From positions 28,280,354 through 28,344,353 of the forward strand of contig OX439036.1 in assembly GCA_949317995.1 (NCBI GenBank): 64,000 bases of DNA, read 5' to 3'. This document shows, piece after piece, positions 1-11,674 of this stretch (within the stretch, counting starts at the first letter, position 1; each line of letters starts with the position of its first letter). Made by a program: the position numbers and the translations under genes. Under the pieces are notes generated by a model that was not told the origin of the DNA, did not search any database, and saw only the letters and a list, made by a program, of their open reading frames with translations. The DNA comes from Acholoe squamosa (taxonomy: Eukaryota; Annelida; Polychaeta; Phyllodocida; Polynoidae).

Positions 1-2614
1 GTAGAAGGCAACTGTTGAACTGCTCTCTGAGTTCAGTCTGAACATGGCTAAGTAACAGTTCATACATGAACAGCTGCTCTGTGGTTTAAACATGCTAGGT
101 TGTTCCTTTGGGTGGTCTAGAGTGATCAGGTCTTTCAGCTGATTCACCATAAGCTGTACTATAAATTAAAACAATATGAGCTGTCGTATGTGGTTACGCA
201 GCACGACTTGAGCTATGAGTTGATGGATCATTTATGTAAGCTGTTCTGTACAATTATTCTGAAATGTTCCCTTCGACCATTTAAGAAGAGCAGTGATGAT
301 ACAAAATCTCTCACTGCATTCTGAAGTTTGTCTTCAAATGTAATGCATTTTTAGGGAGACCACTTTCCTATTTGCTGTTACATGCATAAGTCATGGACTT
401 TCTCTTGGTTAATGCAAGCCATGCTATATCTCTAGTAAGTGCATAATAACCTGCTCCCTGCATCCTTAATGCACCGTGGGCTGCTCGCTACCTTCAAGGC
501 AGAATCAACGTAAAGGCTCCAAATTACCGGATATAACGCCTACTATGTGGATGATGACTTTCATTTAGGGCTTGTGATACGTGGATCATGTAATAAAGCC
601 CCAGCCTCCAGTCAAGACCATTGCCGGATCCCTACTTACTTACCACCTACCTATAATATACACACAGTGAGTGCATACTCTCTCCCCAACCTCGTCTATA
701 AACGCTGATGCCTCGGGCGCTGACAGAGAATGAGCAGGAAATGCATATGTGGAGCTCACCACCATTGCTCTTCTTCCCGTCCACCACTGCTCACGTCCTT
801 CTTTTACTCACTTCACCCTAGCAAAATGAATATAATTATTTCAATGAACCCTCGCTGCACTCCTTCCTCCTGACCGTCTATGCTTTCATCCAAAACTTGC
901 ATGATAAAGCCGTTTGATATATTCTGATATAGTTATCTGTATCAAATTTGCTATCACAATTAGCTGCAATCGTCTTATCTAGTTAACATATTTCGACTGT
1001 CAGCTACCTAACAAATTCAATAATGCCACTCTTCCTTTGCCACATGATATACAACTAGATAGAACTGATATTACTAACATTTATGTGACACTTGTACGGA
1101 CCGCTATAATCCTCTTTTCCAAGCTATATGCCAATCCCCACTTTTCTGTTGAGTACAAATACATCTGATTATATATCTGCTACCATTTCTGAGACTCAGC
1201 ATGTCCTTGGTCACATACAAACTTTGGCTCAAATTCTGTCCTGTAGAACTTAGGTGAACTTCAACCAGCCACCCTTACCCACGCCCTCGGCACCCTCAAG
1301 GCACTCTCATCTCCTCCAGTTGGTCATGGCTACGGTTTGCCGGTCGGTCTAGCCTCCTCGTGCCAGGACCAGCTTCACGTGTCGACACATAATATTTCTC
1401 CTGGAACAAAACATTTATTTTGGCCGAAATTCGGAGCGCAAATACTCAGGCGACGCGGGGTATGTCTGTCGTTAATGTGGGCGTGGACACGGGCGGCTGG
1501 TTGGCCGCGGGGGGCGGATATTGCCTGGGCCCCTCTGGTTGCCAGCCTGATGGCTTTCCTTCCGTGCTAACAATGAAGGGCACCCAATAACTACTACCAC
1601 CCTCCTGCTCGCCGCACCATGCCACAAAGCCAACACTATTTTCGTTCGCATATTCATGGAGAGGCGACCGCGGGATGTGTTCCATAAACACGCACCCTTG
1701 TTTTACGCGGGCGCCGGCGGGTGTGACGCGGATCGAGTGAAGGCGGGTGGGTGGGGTGGGAGATTGGGAGGGGGTGAAGAAGTGAGAGGTTGAAGTGGAG
1801 AACAAGGGAAGGGGTGTGCTTACAGGTTTTGCCGCAGGACAAGAAGCCATACCGCAGCCTGCCAAGGGAGAGGCGTTATGTGGGCAGTGCGTGATAGGAA
1901 AGGGTAGTTGATGATGATCTATGTGAAGTATCAGCGACAATCTGTTGAAGCATATAGGTCTGTTTAGGATATGACACTCTCTTTTTTGCCTCTGGGGACT
2001 GCTGCAGCAGTCTTCTGATAGGGAGGAAAACACGGCCAAATACGTGACTGGGGACCACTTCTTCAGACGCTTCGCTTTACTTATATACATCCCTTTGCCC
2101 GCCTTAGGAATTGGACATGTAAGTGGAGATTGGACTTGGGAGGAACACCTATAGTGATGTGTGCAAGGCAGCCTTTATTACTTTCTGATAAGAGTGAAGA
2201 ATCAGCCCCATCATATCAGTAGATTCCAACATGCATATTGGATTAGGAGATCCCCCCCCCAATCAGACTGGGACTTTTGGCAGTGTATTTCAAATAAACC
2301 TCAGGTTGATACCATATTCCGGAGATTGGCCTAGATTAACCGTACTCCCTGTGTCACACTATTTCAGCTAAGTCTTTTACACCAACGTATAATCTACACT
2401 CCATCATGCCTTTCTATTGTCTATAAATATATGTAAAACACCGAATATAAGCCGCACCCTGAGTCCATACAGGCCCTTTAAAGCTCATTAAGCTGCGAAA
2501 ATATGCCAAACAGCAACTTTAAGTGCAGATTTAGTGCAGATTTAAGCAACTTTAAGCAGGCTGAAATCCAAAGTTCCATGCAGTGTTACTTTCTCCAAGA
2601 CAGGTATGATTTAA

Positions 2615-3153
2615 GGTGGCTGGCGGGGATTGACTAAAAGTAATTTCGCCATATTCACAACAGAATCCCAAAATGATTCTTTTCATATGTGCAAAAATAG
2701 TAGGGGGGTCCCATGCATATTTTTGAGATACAAAAGATTAGACCCTATATAGGTTCATATAGTGATTTGTCACATAAATCCCCAGATTCATATCCAAAAG
2801 TTTTTTTTTTTTCATAACTCCTTCAGCACTCAGATTTTCAGCATATCTTTTCAGTAGATTCAATATTGACATAGGGTCCCAGGCAAATTTCTAATGTTTT
2901 TGATGATTGAAATAATAAATGCAAGGATATTGTTTGAATAGTGACATCTAGTTTATTTAGTCTTTTCTAGGTGGTCAAATACAGCAGCCCCAATGGCTCA
3001 TGCGTAATGTCTATGCCTTACTCACAGAAGGTCCAGGGTTCAAATCCATGTCAGGCCATCCTGTATTTTGCACATTTCGTCTATCCATAATGCCAATGTC
3101 ACACAGAGACCTCTGGTGTCAAAATGCTGAACTAACGATCCCCGCCAGCCACC
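2615..3153. mobile_element. piggyBac-like MITE with TTAA target sites
   Basis: The ends are a perfect 16-bp inverted repeat, GGTGGCTGGCGGGGAT at 2615-2630 and its complement at 3138-3153. Each end is flanked directly by TTAA (2611-2614 and 3154-3157), the target duplication typical of the piggyBac superfamily. The 539-bp interior has no transposase frame, so it would be mobilised in trans. It contains a T-run near 2798 and a tRNA-like SINE head near 2985. The superfamily is inferred from the target site alone. Confidence 0.7.
2985..3057 (+). repeat. tRNA-derived SINE head inside the TTAA MITE
   Basis: The stretch reads like a degenerate tRNA. It has an A-box-like TGGCTCATGCGT near 2993 and a good B-box core GGTTCAAATCC near 3038, at tRNA spacing. 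The acceptor ends do not pair well, so I call it a SINE promoter region rather than a working tRNA gene. It may be a SINE that landed in the MITE or part of the MITE from its origin. Confidence 0.55.
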
Positions 3154-3284
3154 TTAAAGAGAAGATACGCACCCTTTGGTGGTGACTCCTAATGTTTCAA
3201 TTGGGAACTCCACCTTGGTATTAAAGGAATAACACCACAATGTCTAGTATAAGGTACACATATAGAGGTGGATTATTAACACAG

Positions 3285-3350
3285 CCTCGATGGAGCAGTG
3301 GTAGAATGCTGGACCCTAAATGTGTAGGTTGGGAGTTCTAGTCCAGTAGA
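3285..3350 (+). repeat. tRNA-like SINE head, plus strand, facing a second one
   Basis: A tRNA-like stretch with an A-box-like TGGAGCAGTGGTAGAATG and a B-box-like GGGAGTTCTAGTCC. The AGTGGTAGAA run resembles the D-arm of glycine-type tRNAs. It faces a similar tRNA-like stretch on the minus strand at 3418-3478, with about 70 bp between. Confidence 0.5.
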
Positions 3351-3417
3351 TTAGTACTGATTTTCTTCTAGATAATGGATTGTGTATCATAAAGTTATAT
3401 ATATTGCTCTAAAACTG

Positions 3418-3478
3418 ACTAGAACCCTTGACCTTGGGATTGAGAGTCACACACACTACCACCACACCACAGAGGTCA
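3418..3478 (-). repeat. tRNA-like SINE head, minus strand, facing the one at 3285
   Basis: Read on the minus strand this shows an A-box-like TGGTGTGGTGGTAGTG and a B-box-like AAGGGTTCTAGTC. Together with 3285-3350 it forms a convergent pair of tRNA-like units, an arrangement that recurs at 51338-51688. Confidence 0.45.
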
Positions 3479-4592
3479 TACTACTAGTTTTCTTTGTGTA
3501 CTATATTCCCTCTGTCACTGTCTGTGCAGTTGATTGGTCCAGGTAGAAAATGTACATAACAGAAACCTTTGTTAGCCAATTATATTGATATCTTAGTATA
3601 TTTTGAATTGTAATTTAGGTAGCTAACAGATAATGGGAGAAGGTAGCTGTAATAGTATATATAGTATATCAGCCAAACTATCCAATTCATATAATAGGCC
3701 TAGGGTTTCCCATGGACGACTATAATAATACAGCTTATTTACTTCATCTGGCCCATACTCTAAAATGTGGTTGATCACATATATATATTTTTGCATTTCC
3801 CACTTCTATACATATCCATCTATCACATTCCAAAAGTAATTGTAAATAGCAACATAACATATAGGTGAAATTAGCATGAAATGAAGACCATACAACTTTC
3901 TCATAGACCACAATAGTAAAGACTTCCCTTTCTTTCTATCCATTTCCCAGAGAATTGAGCCCAGTAACACACCAATTTCTTTTCATTTCTCATATCCATA
4001 TGTACAAAACTAACAATATTCAGGGTTAGGCAAATAGCAACACAACTTCTATAATGCCCACCCCCTAGTATTTACCTTTAAGGTGTTACTCGATGTATTC
4101 ACATCTTTATTCTATCTTTTAATGTTTCCTTTACGTTACACCATTGCATTGCACTGTCTTTACAGGTCATAATCGATCTTGGTCATCCTCTAATCATGGC
4201 TTTTCAGATGCCATTTCAGAAATTTATTGTGGTTTAAGCAACTTTAAGCATTTAATTTTTAATTGTTTTCCGATATCCACTAGCAGTGAACAAGTGAAGA
4301 TCTAGATTCTATGCCCCCTGATCTTCTTAGCTCAGTTAACGAGGGTGGTACTAAAACAATTAGCGAATATGGTAGAACCCTTTGTCAGAATGGAGGGACA
4401 AAGGGGAGCAATTCCTACCCAAATATAGTGTACCCTTGAGTCGGGGCACAGTGATACCCCTGCAAACACCTCCCATCTGTCTTTTTAATGTGCAAGGCCA
4501 AGTACTACCCATACTCCAGCCATAACACCTCTCCCTGGGTACCCATTGACTGACGTCATCCCCAGGGCACCCATTGTGTGACGTCATGCCCA

Positions 4593-6227
4593 GGAGGTTA
4601 ATTCAAAAGATCCTGGGATCGCAACCTCAGCGATCTTAGGAATTATTCTGCCTTATCCTATTAAGCGATCTTAAGATTAGACTGCGTTCTCTTTTCTTAG
4701 CCAGCACTAAGATCGCATCGATCTTAGCCTCAGCCCTCCTACACTATTCCAAGAAGTACTGACTGGTTACAGGGGTAAGAGTCCCAAAATAAAGGAACAG
4801 CTGTGGAGTCACTCTTCTTCACAACAGTGTTTATACCACCGTTCCCCGTCCCAATATGGGCTAACAAAAGAGCACAGGGTGCAGTTGACCCTGTACAGTA
4901 TTCAAGAGTTGTTCCCATGAATGTATGATTTATGCTTGCCTATTAGACGCATTGTGCCCCCCCCCCCCCCCCGAACAAAGAGACAGAAGGGAAGAATTAC
5001 CTTACAGTGCACTTAACACATGAGTAGCCCTAAGAGCCCTCAAGGACGTGCTTCCTCCCCTCTATGCACTGTAATAAAGGTGCTTAGAGTTTAAACAGAA
5101 TGCTAAACACTTTCTTGTCTCGTTATTGAACACACTTTAGAAACCTAAACATGTTTAGACTCATAATGTGATTAGCTTTTGTGCTTAGATTTCGATGTGT
5201 ATAACTATGTGAGTAGGTTCATATTGTGTTTACTATGATTATGCTTATGTCTGTTATGCGTTTACATCTGACATGTTTAGATAATTGCTCAAGTCTTTAG
5301 TGTTTAGCATTATGATATTATGTTTAGATATGGTATCCAAGAATATTAAACTTACATTTATTCTGCTGTATCTAAGGTAGGGAGGGAGAACTTCATACTC
5401 CCAGGGAATATCATCATATATATTATCTACTACAGGGATTCACCCCATGTAGATGTAGTAAACAGAATGTCTAAGAAAGGATACACTGTAGTTTTATAGT
5501 TTCTTGTACTACACAGTAGAGGTGTCTATGGTGGGCATTGCTCATTAATCCAAATGATGTTGGATCCAAGTGACAAATCTAATGTGCTGGAATATTCATG
5601 TCGATGTGTTTGAACATAGAATTACTCAATGTTGGTTTACTAAGTCCTTTTAGCAGATTTTAGATGAGAAGAGAGTAGACCTGCTTTTAGAAAGTATATT
5701 TAAACACAGTGCTGCCACCTAGTGTGTCTTTTTACCTAAACACCTAAACATATACATGTTTACATACTAAACACCTAAATATCAAACTGCTGAAATGCTA
5801 AACATCAAAACATGTTAAGCATTGGTGTTTATGCATTTAGAATAAAAGTGTTTAAGTCCTAAACAGAGGACCAAGAATGCAACTGCATATTCTATGTGTT
5901 AGACTTTAAACATGTTTAGACCTCCACATGTTTAAAACCTGAGCCCCTTTTTTACAGTGTATGTATGCAGCAGGTTATTCACTCTTTTGATCAGGAGTGT
6001 TCCCTGTAAGTGCTCTTGTACTCAGGTGAAACCACTATGCAATTCTTTCACTAAGATCACATTGCTCTTAGCACTTGAAAAGGAATAGTGAAGTGATCTC
6101 AGGACTTGCTATTCCTGACAGGCCTGCAACCACTGCATTAGATAGGGTAGACTGGCCAGGTCTTATGATATGTGCCTACACTAAGATCGCAGGGGTAGAA
6201 ATCCCAGGATCATTTGAATTAGCCTCC
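4593..6227. mobile_element. Inverted-repeat element of 1.6 kb carrying a nested one
   Basis: The left end (about 4593-4645) and the reverse complement of the right end (about 6180-6227) share an imperfect inverted repeat of about 48 bp. Both read GGAGG(T/C)TAATTCAAA followed by GATCCTGGGAT and then GCGATCTTAG. The motif CTAAGATCGC and its complement recur several times just inside both ends. No transposase is visible, so this is a non-autonomous element of unknown superfamily. A second inverted-repeat element (5067-5959) lies inside it. Confidence 0.6.
5067..5959. mobile_element. Nested inverted-repeat element rich in TAAACATGTTTAG motifs
   Basis: The ends begin CACTGTAA and match for about 30 bp when one is inverted: CACTGTAATAAAGGTGCTTAG on the left and CACTGTAAAAAAGGGGCTCAG on the right, the latter on the minus strand. 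TATG flanks both sides (5063-5066 and 5960-5963) as a possible 4-bp target duplication. The 0.9-kb interior is filled with self-complementary copies of TAAACATGTTTAG and parts of it, so much of it can fold back. No protein is encoded. Confidence 0.6.
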
Positions 6228-8161
6228 AGAACAGTCATTGCTCTGACACCTATTTTGCCAAGCACGTGGCACCCCTGTTTGTATCCAGAAATGTATACAT
6301 AGCTTCCACCCCAGATTAAAAAAAAAATCAATGTTCATAAAAACCCTAAAGGGCAGAGTTACTACTTAGTGCGTCCTGACATAAGGCTGTACTACAGAGT
6401 TTTTTTTTCATCTGTGTGATACTTGTGTAGCACTCTGCTGTTTTATCAGCTAAAATAACGAGGGTATAAATACATCCATGGCGGTATATTATATGTAGAC
6501 CATGTATTATGTACATTATGTACTTATAAAACTCTACAATCAGCGGTCCAAAGAAATGCAGTATGACACCTATCATAATTTCCCTTTCTGTAGCCACTGG
6601 GGCCGGTCGTCAGTAACTTATACCCACTCAGTATGCTAATCCGATAACTCAGACAAGGCTCATCTCCAACGATGGAAGCTGACAAACCGCTGTTTCAGCA
6701 CCCTATGTAATATTCACGGGCGGTATAAGTTTTATCGCCTCCCGCCGGCCCCAAGGCCGGCCAGTTGTTTGTGGCCGCCTTGTGTGTCACAGGAATTGAG
6801 ATGATATACAACATACAGCATCCCATTCCCCTCCTAAAGGCCCCAGTCGGGCCTGCCCACTGCCATGAAATGCCGATTACAATGAAAACATAATGGGGAA
6901 ATCAATACAGACCCACCGTGCAGAATACAAAACGTGGGTACAGGGGAAGAGCGCAGCATTCAAAACATGGGTAGGATGACGGTAAGAGCAGTGGGGCAGC
7001 TTTTACCTTTGATCTTGACTCTCTAGGTTAAAATTTATCTATCTATGAAGATCGATTGGCGGTGTAGATTATGAGAGCTGTTGTGCAGTGAGCTTCAATT
7101 TTCAAAACTAAAGATGTCGCAGCCAAATAGCGTGGTCATGGTGTGATCTAGGAACTACTGGGCATCAATTTGATAGTTAGAGGGTGTACCTAATCTATTT
7201 GTGGACAAGATACCCCCACATGTACACTTCGGGGGATAAAACAACACATACACTAAGGGGGGTCAAACAACATGTCCTAGGCTCCCTTCTCCCCTGAGCT
7301 GACCATAGCCACATGGTCCCAGGCACCCTGTGGGGAGCAGGGGTAGTTTCATTCTATATCATACACTAGATATATCCTCTATGAATGAATGACTATCAGA
7401 TCATTGGATACTCATATCCTTTTGATAATCAAATAATTTGGTAGCAGTGACACCATGATACTTTTAGGTACATTTCAGATATCTTTTACTAATATTTGGC
7501 TCCTCTTACTGGTGCCATGGCCTAGACACCGTGTCGAGTCTTAGCTGAATCAACCCCTTAGACATCAGGTATGACCCCCACACTGGGACTGTTAGATCCC
7601 CACTCAGCCATGAATAGAACTGCGCACAAACCTTATTAAAATAACCAGGGTTGATTGGTGATCTGCACAAATCCTTGGACCAAACCCTTCCAAACATAGA
7701 ATAACACCCATCCAACTTATACCCAACCAGCAGAACCTCTGCAGGGGTTATGAGCAGCCACACACACCTGGCCTCTCTTAGGGCTATGACTTCAGAATGT
7801 TTGGTGAATATTATTGATTTCTAGGTGAACTGAGTGAGCCTTCAGGCAGGTTTTCCGAGTGTAGGGATGTGGCGAAATGATACTTGTCAGATTAGGATCC
7901 TGGCAAACATTTTGTCTGGCAAGTTTTCTAGAGATATACGAAAATAGTGCATTTAGCTTAGGATATACCCCAGGAGGTATGAATTACGTCTTTTAGGAAG
8001 AGGGAATTTCGAGGGAATATTCTCAGGAATGCAAATCTAGCCTTGAAGAGAGAGTAAATCTTGACAAGAATTATAATTTCCACTCTCTTGTTATTGTGAA
8101 CTACCATCCAGAGCAGTCAAGTGGTAAATAGATGCTAGATTTCAGAACCTAATACTTAGTA

Positions 8162-8318
8162 AGGCTGTCCCGCAGTTACTATATATAGTAACTTGCCTGA
8201 GCCAATGGGGAGCACTTATATGTGTGAACAACAATCCAGCTAGTCAGAACCCCCCCCCCCTCTCACGCACATGATCCCTAGTATAGTGGGGGAGCACTTG
8301 AGAACTGCGGGACAGCCT
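8162..8318. mobile_element. Short MITE of 157 bp
   Basis: Perfect inverted ends, AGGCTGTCCCGCAGTT on the left and the complement AACTGCGGGACAGCCT on the right, enclose about 125 bp. Just inside the left end lies a small palindrome, TTACTATATATAGTAA. There is no coding capacity. The superfamily cannot be assigned, although a TA-type target is possible. Confidence 0.6.
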
Positions 8319-10545
8319 ATTACCCTCCCCTTCTCTCATGCCCAATGTCCACCGAGCAAATCATCAATGAACTGACAGTTGTATCGTTCACTCTGACCAG
8401 TAGAGTGACTCACACTCATGCAATGTATTCCAGACACCTGTGTTGTCCAACCATAGATACATGTAGTGTACACTCGACTTACCTAACTTTAATCTCACAG
8501 GGCAGTGGAGGCTGCAAATAAACACGCAAAAATGATCAGATTTAAGTAATAAAACTTTGGACCCGAGACCAAGTTTACGTTAGAGAGAGGCATGTTGCAA
8601 GACCGATTCGGACTCCAGTCAACCGTGATACTCAACAAGGAAATGTAACTGAATGGCTATAATTATACCGTGCACATGCAGTCAGAGAAGCCAACGAGTA
8701 CTAGAGTCTAGAGGGTTGTTTGGCCGCACTGCAGGCAAAAATACATCGTGAAGGAAGCAATTATCTAAATGTTTGGCTTACGTTACAATGGGACTCACTC
8801 GAAAGAGTAAAGCTTATTTGAAATTGTCAAGCACCACACCACCCTCCGCTCATTAGATTATCAAAGACAGTCATTTTCACATAATAACATATTTAATACA
8901 GCGAACTTTACCGACCCACTATACTATAGCCATTTTATTCTCCTGTCAATTGATATTCATCCAGCAACGAGCTAAGCCCGACCACCACCACCCTTTATAC
9001 TGACTGCTCTACATCATTATGAGTATGATCCAATCCTTTTATCTGAAGGTCTATTTAACCAACATACCCTCACACCATCCTATGTAAAGCCAGGTATGTT
9101 GGACGTCTACTCTTACTGGCTATTTCCACGTCTAGATCATGGTACATGGTAGGGTGGATATCTTCTTTGTTATGGGTCTGTTGTAAAAATAATAGCTGCA
9201 GGCTTTGTGTACGGTCCAGGGCTAGATCAGGGTGTCAGCAGTCTCATGTCAGCCTAATCCCTACTGTACAATGATCTACGTGCACTGATTAGTGTCCCTT
9301 TGTTGGTGCTGCAGGAATGGCTTCTCTATTCACAGCCAACCCCTCACCTATACACGAGCCCATATCACTGCAACTATACAACATATCGAATGTTGATAGG
9401 TGACTGGCCTGGACTGGCCATGGGAGATGGTGAGGGTGGGGGTTGGATCTAATTGTATGTGGCATTGTGGCATCACTTCACTTGTACATGTAGGCAATTT
9501 GCCGGCTACCTGCCCTGCATACAGGTTCCATAACACCAGGCACTGTTGCCTATTGTGAGGCGAGGTTACAGTCATCTACACCGACCCACAGGCTACCCCC
9601 AGTCATACCAGCCACTTACTACAGGTATACATGCCTACCCATACACTCATTACATATTCTGGCTGTGAGGCCAAGCCGATTTAGCTGTCTATGTTGTGGA
9701 CATACTAAGTACTGATATCCAAATTGAGTTATCAGTTATGTAGTCAGATCAGAAAGGGACCTGTTATAGAGTTGAGATCATAAATGTGCATTTGGCACTC
9801 GACATGACAGATCTATCAATGTTTTACGTGTGGTGAATAAAACGCCTCGCTCCTCTTTGTATCCACTACATTCCAATAGCAAGCCTCCCATTACCAGTAA
9901 ACCACTGTGTTATTACCCTTCACGCCACCTAATTGAAAATACAGCTCAGGTTTACGCTATACAATGATAGTCGTTAGTGTATGATGAACCAATGCAAGCG
10001 GGCATATATTTTCATACACTATAGATGCGACAATCTCTCAATTAGTCATTTTGAGCTGCTATTTGATATCTAGAGAATGTATTAGTCACAACCTGCCATG
10101 ATTATTGCCGCACCATATCCCACAATGCTAATAAGATAATTGAGTATGGATTGTTTATGAAACCCACACTAGCTAATACAACACCTAAGGCAGTCATTAT
10201 CACAGCACAGGAAACAAAGGACCTGTGTTAATGAGAGGAACAGAATTACATATTTGTATTTTCGCCCCTGATTGATGTTCGGCCTGTGGTGATACTAGAA
10301 AAATTCCACTCCCTATCTCCACTCCACTTCTACTCTTTTCACAGCTCACTGATTATGTTTCGGTCGGCGCCATGGGAAGAGAAATGGGGTTGTGCATTAA
10401 CAGAGTTGGCTTTTTTTGTGTATTCCACACCTACTCTGGCTGTCTTTGGTTCACGTCCCCGAAATGACAGTGTCATTTATCATTGTGCCAACTGTGGACC
10501 TGACATGAAAGCATTACTCACTTGTTTCTGTTGCTGGTATTTCAG

Positions 10546-10703
10546 AGGTGACAGAGTTTTGCCTGACGGATACGTTCGCCGCAGCCTGTGACGACCACCA
10601 CGTCGTCGTCATGGACGTAGCTAAGTTTGGGAGGATGAAACTAGGACGCTGCGTGTCCCGTAACTATGGTAACGTGGGCTGCTACACCGATGTCCTCTTC
10701 CAG
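10546..10703 (+). CDS. SUEL-type lectin domain, first half (internal exon)
   Basis: An internal exon of a secreted or membrane protein gene. It follows a pyrimidine-rich acceptor ending TTTCAG and is followed by the donor GTAGGT. Codons run from 10548 to 10703 (52 residues, ending in phase 0). The product has cysteines at positions 5, 14, 35 and 45 of the exon and the motif AKFGRMKLGRC, typical of the SUEL (rhamnose/galactose-binding) lectin domain seen in sea urchin egg lectin, latrophilins and EVA-1. The reading frame continues in phase into the exon at 43427, which supplies the second half of the domain. The acceptor could instead be used 2 bp downstream (exon from 10548). The N-terminal exons are not identified. 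The domain call is a family-level judgement and the sugar bound cannot be read from the sequence. Confidence 0.85.
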
Positions 10704-11076
10704 GTAGGTGGGATGGAAACTGTCATATGTAATCTATTGTATGCAGGTGAAAGGAAGCACATATCTTAAATATGCATGTCTTCTTATATATAGCGCAGGA
10801 GTGAATGGCAACTGCCAGTATGACCAGGCCAAAAAAAAACTGTTTCCTCCACAGGCTACACCTTACCTTACCACTTGGCTGGAAATTTCTTTCATTTCTA
10901 TTCACATTAAATCCATAAGGATGCCAGGTCATTAGCCTTAAATTTGTACCTGATAATTCCTCTGGTAGAAGCACATTCAATCCTATTGAATTGGGCCTGA
11001 GAAACGTGACATTAGACCCTGCTAGATTCACCAGCCTGAATTAGAACCAAAATGAAGTCGACTGGTTCCATATAGT

Positions 11077-11674
11077 TGGGGAGCCAGTCTGGAATCAGGT
11101 CGATTACCTGGTGTGGAGAACAGCACAAGGTTTGAAGGTTGTATTAAGGTAAATTGGGGTCGCTGATTACGAATCTGAATCTTCATATCTAGGTCGGAAC
11201 AAGGTCAAATTAAAGGTTGAAGGTCACAATCTGGCTTTTAATATAGAACAGAGAGAGGGCTTTGTTCCACTCATTAACACTAGAGGTCCTCAGTGCACAT
11301 TGGATTACCTCGTGAACCCTTTCGGGGAGAAACGGTATGATCGGAAGTGTGTCCCTGGTTCCGGTGGTGAATATGCGAAAGTCTAATGCTCATATTTTAC
11401 AAGCGAAAATGGCGCCGCGTTAGCGCTTCTCCTCGAAAGACGTAACCAGATTACCCTTTTAAATTTTATGTATCCTAAGTTGATTAGGATCCATTACAAT
11501 AGTATGGTGATCTTTGACCTTTGATTTGACCTTGTTCCGACCTAGATATGAAGATATGCACCTCAGATTCGTAATCAGCAACCCCATTCTACCCTAATAC
11601 AACCTTCAAACCTTGTGCTGCTTTCAACATCAGGTGATTTTTAAATAACAACATTTGGGCTGGCTTGCTCCCCA
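11077..11674. mobile_element. Foldback element with long inverted repeats
   Basis: About 11120-11225 and about 11510-11625 are inverted copies of one another at high identity, sharing AGCACAAGGTTTGAAGG, GCTGATTACGAATCTGA and CTAGGTCGGAACAAGGTC. Weaker matching reaches GGGGAGC at both outer ends. Between the arms is about 280 bp with a small hairpin (CTTTCGGGGAGAA and TTCTCCTCGAAAG). No coding capacity or clear target duplication is seen. This fits a non-autonomous foldback-type DNA element. Confidence 0.6.

Larger units (their letters stand above)
1..10545. other. Non-coding flank or intron upstream of the lectin exon
   Basis: I see no exon that I can support here. The stretch holds several small repeats listed separately (2615-3153, 3285-3478, 4593-6227, 8162-8318) and a run of 16 C near 4957. 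About 1440-1760 is richer in CG dinucleotides than its surroundings, but its open frames on both strands show no recognisable domain and are bounded by low-complexity Pro/Thr/Ser text. The first exons of the lectin/CUB gene, including a signal peptide, should lie here or to the left of the window. I did not recognise them. Confidence 0.5.

Noticed and set aside
1446-2090. 214-codon minus-strand frame near the left end
   Set aside because: Other frames overlap it, its composition is Pro/Ser/His-rich without a domain, and it has no splice or neighbour support.
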